64,000 bases of DNA from Moniliophthora roreri (Eukaryota; Basidiomycota; Agaricomycetes; Agaricales; Marasmiaceae), in assembly GCA_001466705.2 (NCBI GenBank), contig LATX02000179.1:248001-312000 (forward strand), read 5' to 3'. The translations under genes were made by a program, and so were the position numbers. Positions 56,185-64,000 of this stretch are shown piece by piece. Every line of letters begins with the position of its first letter. The first letter of the stretch is position 1. The notes under the pieces were generated by a model that was not told where the DNA came from, did not search any database, and saw only the letters and a program-made list of their open reading frames with translations.

Positions 56185-59100
56185 ATGGCAGCGGCAGCGG
56201 CCCATAAAGCGAACTCAGCAGTATTCTCCACAGTGGCTTCCTCCATGATCGCCTTGTTTCTGCTAAGCCTCCTACTACCGTTTACCAAAAATGTCTCTCA
56301 AGCCCAAGAAATAGTTCAAACGGCTATATCTTCACAGTCAATTGGCTTCATTAATCCTCTGATCGGCACCACAGGACCTTACACTGGTGCTTCAGGTGGA
56401 ATGATTCCATCCATTTCCTATCCGTTCGGTACCGTTCGTTGGGTGGTGCAGAATCAGAAGAATTTCGTTTCAGCGGCTCCCTTCAACTATTCCACCTCGG
56501 ACAAAGTGCATGGGTTCATTGGCACCCGACAGCCAGCAGGTACAGTTCTTACATTTGTATAGTTTCTGCAGTGTTCTAACCACTTGACTCTAACCCCTTG
56601 CATTCTAGTATGGATGGGTAAGTGGCGGTTCAAAACAATTATCATCCTTTTCTGACCTAGACCAGGTGAGAACGCCCCCGTTGGTATCGTTCCAGGTATC
56701 AGTACGGGAGGAGAGGCAGTGAAAACAGATTGGGATGCAAGGGCAATGGACAAGGTGGCTGATTCAGAGGAGTTTGGAATAGGACACTACGTTGTCCGTT
56801 TGGACGGTGGAAATGGCACTACTATCCAGGTGAACATGAGCGCGACATCGAAGGCAGCGCATTTCGCCTTCAATTTCACTTCTCAAGATGTGAAAGCAAA
56901 CTTGGAGCCTTACATTTGGATTCCCGTAGCCCGCGAATCCGTCAGGTACCATACCGACCATATCTATGTCCCGTACTTTCCGAATGGAACGGTTAATATC
57001 TCTGTTCTCAAGGCCGGGATAGAAATATGCGGTTCAAATGACGAATTTGGCGATATTTTGCTCGTTCCGATCTCAGTTCGGCCGAATGCGCAAAATTTAC
57101 GGGGTTGGTTCTGTGCCCGTTTTAACTTTACGACCTCAGGTGGGTACGAATACGGCGTGACACAGGGAAAGGAGATACACGAGGGAGCGCTCGAGGGCCA
57201 AGGAACAGAACTGGGAGCTTACGTTCGTTTCCCATCAGATGTGACATGGGTTGAGGTACGAATTGGCACGTCCATGATATCTGCATCGCAAGCCAGATAT
57301 AATCTCGAGGATGAAATACCTGAAGGACGGGCGATCGAGGATACAAGGAAAATGACAGACATGAAATGGACAGAGAAGCTTGGGAGGTTTGAGGTTGAAA
57401 CTACGGCAGAAGACGTCAAAACAGTATTTTACACTAGCGTCTGGAGAGGAATGCAGGTAACATATCTGCATTATTTTCTAAATACGTCGTCTGACTTGAC
57501 ATGCATAGTACCCATATGAAGTCTCCGAATCGTCCGGGTCCTCGGATTCAAAGAAGCACTACTATTCAGCCTTCACGAACTCGGTACATGAAGGGGATTC
57601 GTATAATGGATATTCTATTTGGGTACGATTGTGTTCTATGATCCGTTGGGTGAAATTCGCCAACGCATCTTATAGGACACGTACCGTGCAATTTGGGCAC
57701 TCCAGCTCCTCTTTGCGCCTGAGCGTATTCCAGGAATGGTGCGCAGTATGCTCCAAGACTTCAAAGAAGGAGGGTGGCTACCAATGTGGAAGAATATCGC
57801 AGGTTTGGACCTTGCCTTCCGCAAAGTATAGGACGCTCATGCTTTACACAGAAACTAACATCATGGTCGGCACGCATGCTGACTCTCTTCTTGGTGAAGC
57901 AGTCCGAAAAGGATTTGATGAGATGGTTTTCAGCGATACTGAGCTGCATACTATATGGGATGCGGTATGGAAGGATTGTACTGTCCCACCTGTGAATGAC
58001 TCCACGACGCGTTACACAGACAGACAAACGGTGTGGTGTTTGATCGTCAACTGAAACGATTATTGAACAGAGCTCAGGGAGTCGACTTCGAAGTCAGGGC
58101 TGGACTATCGACGTTTTACGACGACGAAGGGCGAGGTTGGGTGGCTGATGATATCCATTCGGAGAGTGCCAGTCGAACGTTGGATTATGCGTGTACGTGT
58201 TTCATCCATTTGTGAGTTGCACTAAAACTTGCTTGTAGATGACGACCATGCAGCCTATGTGCTCTCCGCACATCTACCTCCTCGTATAACGTCTAGCACT
58301 ACATTCCCTAATGGTACTGCAGTAGCCAACGTCACGCAATTTCTCAAGATCAGGGCAATGAATCGGCCGTGGGTTTTATGGAATGATGATGCGTCGTCGG
58401 ACTCGGGAACGAAAGGGTTCGTAGAAGCGAAGTTATCAAATGGTAGTTGGTCTGGTTCGTTATCTATCGCTTGTTCGGGGTTCTTTCTGACGAACACTCG
58501 GAAACCCCCAGGTCCTACAAACGGCTTTACAGAAGGGGACCGCTTCGTCTACTCACTGTCGATGGTACATGCTATTCCCGAGCTGATACGACGAAGAGGC
58601 GGCAGTGCAGCGTTCGTGGCCAGTCTGGATGAGTTTTTTGAGGGAGGCAAAGTCGACTTCAGAAATGAGGTATCTGGAGGCGCACCGTCTACCTTGTTGT
58701 CGACTAAAGACATCTATAGCCTGCACATCATACGCCTTATCTTTATACTCTGGCCGGCGCTCCGGAGAAGAGCGCTCATTGGATACGTGAGATGGCAAGA
58801 ATAAACTATAACAACACGCCAAACGGTCTAAGCGGGGTATATTTTCTTCGTCATCATCACTGCTATACACTGACAGTATTCTATCCGACCCAGAACGACG
58901 ACTGCGGACAGATGTCTGCGTGGTATATATGGAGTGCCATGGGCTTCTACCCTGTCAATCCTGTGTCTGGCGAATATGTCGTTGGATCGTGAGTGCTCTG
59001 GTTCTACCAAAGTCATTGGGTTGCCAACGCCTCCTAGCCCGTTCTTCTCCAAGATGACAATTCAAATTCCGGTTCCTCCTTTTATCGGTCGTGACCACAC

Positions 59101-59317
59101 CGGCGTGCCTATTATGGACCCGTTCAATACATACAACAACTCGACTGATAGCTATGTCCTCCGTATATCAGCTAGGGGTGCCGAAGAAAATATCTTTGTG
59201 AAATCCTTGACCGTGAATGGACGTCAGTTGGGAGGAACGAATGGGAGCACTGAGTGGGTGATACGCCATGGGGAGATTATGTTTGGTGGCGTGATTGAGT
59301 ATGAGATGGTTGGTTAG
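56185..59317 (+). CDS. GH92 alpha-mannosidase, secreted, 12 exons
   Basis: Exons: 56185-56539, 56609-56617, 56666-57456, 57509-57622, 57676-57802, 57852-58030, 58078-58192, 58239-58454, 58512-58669, 58720-58836, 58894-58988, 59038-59317, together 852 codons with every junction in phase. GH92 enzymes are calcium-dependent exo-alpha-mannosidases that trim N-glycans or mannans. ATG 56185 leads into an N-terminal hydrophobic signal (IALFLLSLLLPF). Family blocks: IGTTGPYTGASGGMIPS, GTRQPAVWMG (through a 9-nt exon), ETNIMVGTHADSL, KDCTVPPV, WVADDIHSESASRTLDYAYDD, GFTEGD, NEPAHHTPYLY and NDDCGQMSAWYIWSAMGFYPV. In characterised members the NDDCGQ aspartates bind the catalytic water and a Glu acts as acid. 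The gene ends 79 bp from the convergent hydrolase gene. Confidence 0.92.
56609..56617 (+). other. 9-nt microexon of the GH92 gene
   Basis: TATGGATGG between a 69-bp intron (56540-56608) and a 48-bp intron (56618-56665), both GT-AG. It supplies V-W-M-G of the conserved QPA-x-WMG turn. Skipping it would delete three codons and remove the Trp. Confidence 0.8.
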
Positions 59318-59396
59318 GCCTATTAAGGATGGGACAGGATGATTGGCAAATGCGGCTCTGAGCCTCCACCGTGGTGTTTAATTACTGCATGACATA

Positions 59397-60695
59397 CTAT
59401 GACAAATTGACAGCTTGATTCGAAACCTTCTCCTTGCCTTCTACGATTACCCTCCTCATCAGCTCGTTGAATTTCTTGCGATGCTGGTAGTGAATTGCGT
59501 GGCCAGTCTTTTTCCACTGAATGAACTCCGCCTGTGGCATGTGCTTTTTCAAGTGAAAGCTGTTTTGAGGATGGACTAGGTGGTCATCATCGCCGGTCAC
59601 AATGATCACCTTGGGGACATCCGCAGAGATCTTTCGCAACCGTTCATCCGATACGTGGTGCGTGAGACCCGCCGACATCTGCGAAAAAGCCCCAAGCATG
59701 CTTTGTGGAGGAGTCATTTCGATTCGTTTGCGGTAGTGCTATGAAGATGTGGAAGTCAGTCATTCGTTCTTGATCGAGCATGGTATCTTACTTCCGCCTC
59801 GACTTCACGGTTGGTTCTTCCGGTGCCATCGTTTTCCGAAACTTCGTCTAGCCAAGAGCTGGGATATAGCATATCAAAAAGGAGTGGTATCTTTTTCTCC
59901 ACATCCTTGGTAAGAGTGAGCCTGAGAAACGTCAGTCATCATCGGAGAATAGGTATAAATGGAATTACTTTGCCAGAGAGGACACTCCTTTCCGCTGCAA
60001 TGAACTTGTGAGACATCATCGTGAACTAGCAAAAGTATCTACATACTGGTGGAAGGTTTGACCATGGGCGCCCGCCAGGTGTCGTTACCCCAAGGAGGAG
60101 AGAAACTATTCGTTCTGGAATACGTGTCGCAAGTTCTAAAGGTTTGAGAGTCAGAGCGGATCATTCGGTTTGCAGAGCTCAGTAATATACCTTGTGCTAT
60201 CATTCCACCTAGTGACAGTCCTACGATATGTAAATCCCGAGGGGATGTCCAACCGATGAAATTCAGCAACACAATCACGTCCTCAGCCATTCCGCTTGTC
60301 CTAAGAGCAAGAGCAGATCATTTACCTGTTGAAGACGTGAACAGGAAACGTACGTACGTGTACGGGCCCCAAGGAACACCACTATTCCCAACGCCTCTAT
60401 TATCGAAGACTAGAACTGAGTAGTCAGTGGATTTCCCAAAGTGCTCTACTTGTGGAAACCAAGAGTTTGACGAGCTGTTCAGCCTGTGACGCGCTAATTT
60501 ATTCAATTGCCGGGAAAATCTGAGCTTGACGTACCCCATGATTAGGACGATTTTCTCTGGACCAGTTCCGTGGACTTCGTAGTAAAGCGAATGGCTTTCA
60601 AGGGGATCATCTGTTTGTTTCCTTATGGTGGTGACTGGGCAAAGGCCTTTCTGAGCGCAACTTGTTGGATCGAGGATGGTGGGAAGTCGAGACAT
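59397..60695 (-). CDS. Alpha/beta hydrolase, seven exons
   Basis: Exons on the minus strand: 60695-60535, 60483-60358, 60300-60191, 60135-60047, 59994-59969, 59921-59792, 59738-59397, 328 codons including the stop. All junctions are in phase across GT-AG introns of 47-57 bp. The fold is read from LYYEVHGTGPEKIVLIMG (oxyanion-side strand), VLVFDNRGVGNSG, the nucleophile elbow GLSLGGMIAQ (Ser), the acid in VTGDDDHLVHPQ and the His in KTGHAIHYQH. It is a soluble serine hydrolase, perhaps an esterase or C-C bond hydrolase; the substrate is not deducible. No signal peptide is seen. It shares a 183-bp divergent promoter region with the membrane protein gene. Confidence 0.88.
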
Positions 60696-60830
60696 ATACC
60701 GACGGTAATCTAATAGCGCCGAACTGGTTCTCTGACATCAATCTGGTTGTCAACTGAATTACCCGTTCCATCACCACCGCTATACCCCCAATAAACTAAA
60801 TTTCGGACCTCCGGAAGCCTGCGAATTAGG

Positions 60831-60836
60831 TATAAA
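60831..60836 (+). promoter_or_regulatory. TATA box before the membrane protein gene
   Basis: TATAAA, 48 bp before ATG 60879, within the 183-bp region between divergent start codons (60695 and 60879). Confidence 0.5.
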
Positions 60837-60878
60837 GCCTGCTCGCAACGTAAACAGCCCTTCATCTTCCATCCAACC

Positions 60879-61957
60879 ATGGGCAAACTAGTCAGTCAGT
60901 TGATTCTTTTTTTCCTCTCTTCCAACTCACTAACCTCAATTCGACAGCTGTTTTTCTTCCATGGGTCGTATTTCCAGCTCTAGCTGCGGTCGCATTCCAC
61001 TACATTATCCTGCAAACCGAGTACAACGGTCTAGGGAAGAAAATTCAGCCTTACTGTCCCGAACAGCCCCTGGGAAGTTACACGCCTTACCGACTCACCT
61101 ACTCCGGCATTGATGGTGTAGACAAGTTCCTCTGCACGCTCGTAACCGTATTCCATGCAGCTCTCGATGACACGACCGGTCGAAACTTCCTGCAATACTT
61201 CCTTTCCCAAGGTGGTCCTGTCATGGCGATGATAAGTCTCGAAGGATGCCGCAGGAACCGTCATTTCGTTTTTGCATTCCCCGTCATCTACGGCATTCTC
61301 ATGCAGACGATGTCGTTTGGTGCTACATTTTCATTTTACTGGGCCCCGTTCATCGCCTCGGGTGCCGCAACAGTAGTCGGCAGCAAGGATACAGTGGTAT
61401 CTAAGGCTGATGCCCAAGCCATAGTTTTTGGTCAGATCATAGGCTTTGGCATTCCGACCGCTGGAATGATTGTCATGATCCATCCACATGTGACGGCTCT
61501 ATGGCAGTTTGTTCCCGTCATAGCATCTGCTGTGGCTTCAGTCCATCTCCTCTTCCGATCTCGTGCAAAACATTCCCAATCCGGTTGGAGCGACATTCGT
61601 AACATGTATACCATCATGTTCATTCTAGGGGCTGCGACTCACCTCTTTATGGTCGTGCCCAAGGTTCAAAGTGGCGGAATTGACGCATTGAAAGCCTTCT
61701 TCGTACCATCTAATTCCACCAGCTCCATTGACCGGCTTGTTCTCAATCTGCTTCAATGGGACATAATCTTTGGCATGGGGTCCAGCTTGCTTGCCACATT
61801 GTGGTTTGCCCAAAATGCACAGCAATTCCGAGCCATCCAGATGTGGATCATAGCTGCTTTGCCAATCCTTGGACCGGGTGCTACCTTTGCAGCTATTGCG
61901 CTATGGCGCGAGTCCAAGTTGCATCCTACAGAAGGACCAAAGACAAAAGTAAAATAA
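60879..61957 (+). CDS. Multi-pass integral membrane protein, unknown function
   Basis: A 16-nt first exon (60879-60894) and a long second exon (60948-61957) around a 53-bp GT-AG intron give 341 residues. Other GT choices nearby put the second exon out of frame. The protein is mostly hydrophobic, with about seven to eight likely spans: VVFPALAAVAFHYIIL near the start, FAFPVIYGILMQTMSF, FGQIIGFGIPTAGMIVMI, FVPVIASAVASVHLLF, MYTIMFILGAATHLFMVV and IIAALPILGPGATFAAIAL near the end. The C-terminus is short and Lys-rich. I do not recognise the family and see no catalytic motif. It is convergent with SPT16. Confidence 0.85.
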
Positions 61958-62109
61958 GGGAGGATCTCGGGCCATGTATCTACTGGAAGAATATATAGCT
62001 GTGTAGTAAGTATACGGGAATACAGTGGAGTACATGGCATGCTAAGATTAAATCAAAAAAGCTTGTAGAGAGGGAAGATTCAAGGGTCCGTGATTAGACA
62101 AACTGACGT
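61958..62109. other. Short convergent 3' spacer
   Basis: 152 bp between the stop codons of the membrane protein gene and SPT16. It must hold both 3' ends. Confidence 0.6.
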
Positions 62110-64000
62110 TCACCGCTTGCCTTTGGCCTTTCCATCGACTTTCCCATTGGTTTTCGTGCTGGCCTTCCCATTGGCAGGAGCAGCTTTTTTCTTCTTCAGT
62201 CGGTCATCGTCAGAGACGTCATCATCCGACCCTCTCGCCTTCTTCGCCTCGGCTCGCTTTTGATCAGCTGTAGAAGGTAAAGGTCAGCATGGATCCAAAT
62301 TTCAATGCGTTCAGTCTTACCCCTTGCAGCCTTTCGCTCTAATTCATCCCAATCATCACCCTCATCGCTATCAGATCCTTCACCAAAGTCTGAACCGCTT
62401 TCATCACTTGCGTTCGAGTAGTTACTCTCTGATGCGTCACTTTCCGACTCTTCAAACCCATCTGATTCTGCTGCATACTCCGACTCCGTCTCTGACTCCT
62501 CAGAGACGTCACTCTGATTTGACAGATAAGCTACCGATAAAAATTAAACAGTGACCAACACATACCTGTTCACCTCCAGTTGTACCACGCAAGAAGGTCC
62601 ATCCACCTTCACGGAAAAATTCATGGGGGTTGTCATTGATGTGCTTCATAATGGGACCCCAGTTTAAGTTGACCGGTCCTTCAGCCATGGGAATGTCGAC
62701 GGAGCTATGGTCGACGAAATTAGTCGCTAGTTAACGCATCATTGCTATCACATACTCTAGCCAGTTCTTGACGTCGTCTATTTGTGAGCTTTGAATTGAG
62801 TTGATATGTAGCGGCGGCTTCGTAAAGTCCTTGAAGATCAAGACAAGATCGAACTGCTTCAGACTGTACTGTACACGCTCCAGGGATGCAATTTCAATGT
62901 CGGACAGTGTCACTACCAAGAAAGGCGTGTCGGTCAAGTGAACAAGACACTCTGTTGTGGGTTGCAGACGGACGGATGTCCTGAAAGGTACACCTTCGAA
63001 CGAGAGTTCCCTAAATGGGATATCGAGCTCGAGTGTCTCTCCCAGCTAGAGGCGAAATGAGTCGTCTTTACGTTCGAAAGGCTCTAAATAACGTACCGAT
63101 GACGAGGCGGCTTCTGCGATCTTCTCTGAGAATGCTTTAACCTCTTTGTTGAGTAAAGCTCTACGCTTCCGCTCTTGCTGTTCCATCTCAATTTCATCTT
63201 CATCACCGTATCGGTGTTTCCGCTTTCGGTTACCGGTTTCGTCGAACTGGACATCGGTGGCTTCGCGGAAAAACTGAATGTCCTACAAAGGGTGTGAGGC
63301 ACAAAACTGCAGACGGAAATTTTCAGCTTACACTCGTTTTCTTCTTTCCAATCATGATGGGTGCTTTGAGATGCATATGTATAATTACCAACAATTCGTG
63401 GTCACAAGGTTGAAAGAACAGATGCTTGACGTTACTGAATAGAACATCTAGTGACGGAAAGCTCAGCACACAATGACGGCAAGAACGGAAATATACTCAC
63501 CAACTTTCTGGCCTATCGGCGACACGTATCTGACACCATTCTGATGTATCTCCACCTCACCAGGGAGACGTTTCCCATCTGGTGCAGGCCGTATAAAGAC
63601 TTCGGGCATCTTCACTGGCCGTCTACCCTTGAGCTCGATTAAGGATCCTTGGTCAATGACATCTGCCATCTCCTTCTTCTGAGCCTCACGCTTATTAACT
63701 TCCTTCTTGAGGTCGGTGATCTGCTTGTAGATAGTATCGAAACGATGTCCGTCGGTTGATCGATATGATATTGAACGAATGAATGTGGCATCTGGATCTT
63801 CGAAAGGCTTTTGAGGCAGTTCGTCAGCGTCAGGCGAAGAAGCTCAACCCACAAAACAAGAATGCTGACCGTGTCCTCCTTTTTTCCTGCCAGTTGGCCA
63901 GGTGTCTGAAAGTTGATTCGAAGATATGTGTAGTCGCCTTCATCCTGTTTGCTTGCGTTTTTGATGGTATTGATATGAAATGGGACCGCGAAACCGTACA
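62110..64000 (-). CDS. SPT16: FACT complex subunit SPT16, C-terminal part (gene continues past window)
   Basis: Histone chaperone subunit of FACT, which handles H2A-H2B and H3-H4 during transcription and replication. Exons in the window (minus): 64000-63870, 63807-63501, 63447-63332, 63282-63097, 63045-62756, 62704-62566, 62513-62321, 62267-62110. They cover 505 residues plus TGA, all in phase across introns of 49-62 bp. Recognised blocks: [66 protein letters not shown] (middle domain, tandem PH-like), [38 protein letters not shown] and [12 protein letters not shown]. The C-terminal tail is Asp/Glu/Ser-rich and then Lys-rich, as expected for the histone-binding tail. The N-terminal aminopeptidase-like domain lies beyond 64000. 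Confidence 0.95.

Noticed and set aside
60948..61957. Named transporter or terpene-cyclase assignment for the membrane protein
   Set aside because: No motif of those families could be seen; left as unknown.

Overview
The window looks like the genome of a basidiomycete fungus, most likely an Agaricomycete. The host genes carry many short GT-AG introns of about 46-69 bp, including a 12-exon glycosidase. The repeats include a KDZ-type transposase, chromodomain-bearing Ty3/gypsy elements (chromoviruses) and TE-associated gene families familiar from Agaricomycetes. There are no bacterial-type operons. Species cannot be named from sequence alone.

Layout. Positions 1-50.9 kb are a transposon island. 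Four related chromoviruses are present: El1 (1-5108, minus, cut by the window edge), El2 (20597-29584, minus, with its core inverted and two 1.7-kb repeats nested in it), El3 (29585-35800, plus, 3' truncated, inserted into El2 gag) and El4 (42323-49652, plus, complete with two LTRs and a 6-bp target duplication). Among them lie a gag relic (5.9-7.8 kb), decayed tandem repeats (8.7-9.35 kb), the C-terminal part of a KDZ transposase (9.5-11.6 kb), three copies of a 1.5-1.7 kb LTR-like repeat (11.7, 36.4 and 38.0 kb), a second gypsy lineage that has integrase but no reverse transcriptase (14.9-17.6 kb), two tRNA-like sequences (17.8-18.2 kb), two decayed TE-linked hypothetical genes, and a Tc1/mariner-type transposase split by El4. 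A foldback/MITE-like element (50.26-50.83 kb) lies near the right edge of the island.

Positions 52-64 kb are a compact gene block with clean spliced frames. In order: a membrane-anchored heparinase II/III-like protein, an NmrA-like pseudogene, a secreted GH92 alpha-mannosidase with a 9-nt exon, an alpha/beta hydrolase (convergent with GH92), a multi-pass membrane protein (divergent from the hydrolase) and the C-terminal two thirds or so of the histone chaperone SPT16.

Most interesting system: the chromovirus family El1-El4. It shows (i) an 11-nt primer-binding site complementary to the predicted 5' end of its own RNA, which indicates Tf1-like self-priming; (ii) a conserved -1 slippery heptamer GGGTTTT placed directly on the gag stop; (iii) an extra ORF after the chromodomain integrase, with a conserved N-terminal domain, an RG-rich stretch and two zinc knuckles, followed by a conserved +1-frame acidic tail; and (iv) decay that is overwhelmingly CpG to TpG/CpA. 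All nine differences between the El4 LTRs are at CpG, and more than 20 internal TGA stops sit at arginine positions. This points to methylation-driven silencing of the island. Assignments rest on reading motifs and comparing copies inside the window; no database search was run.
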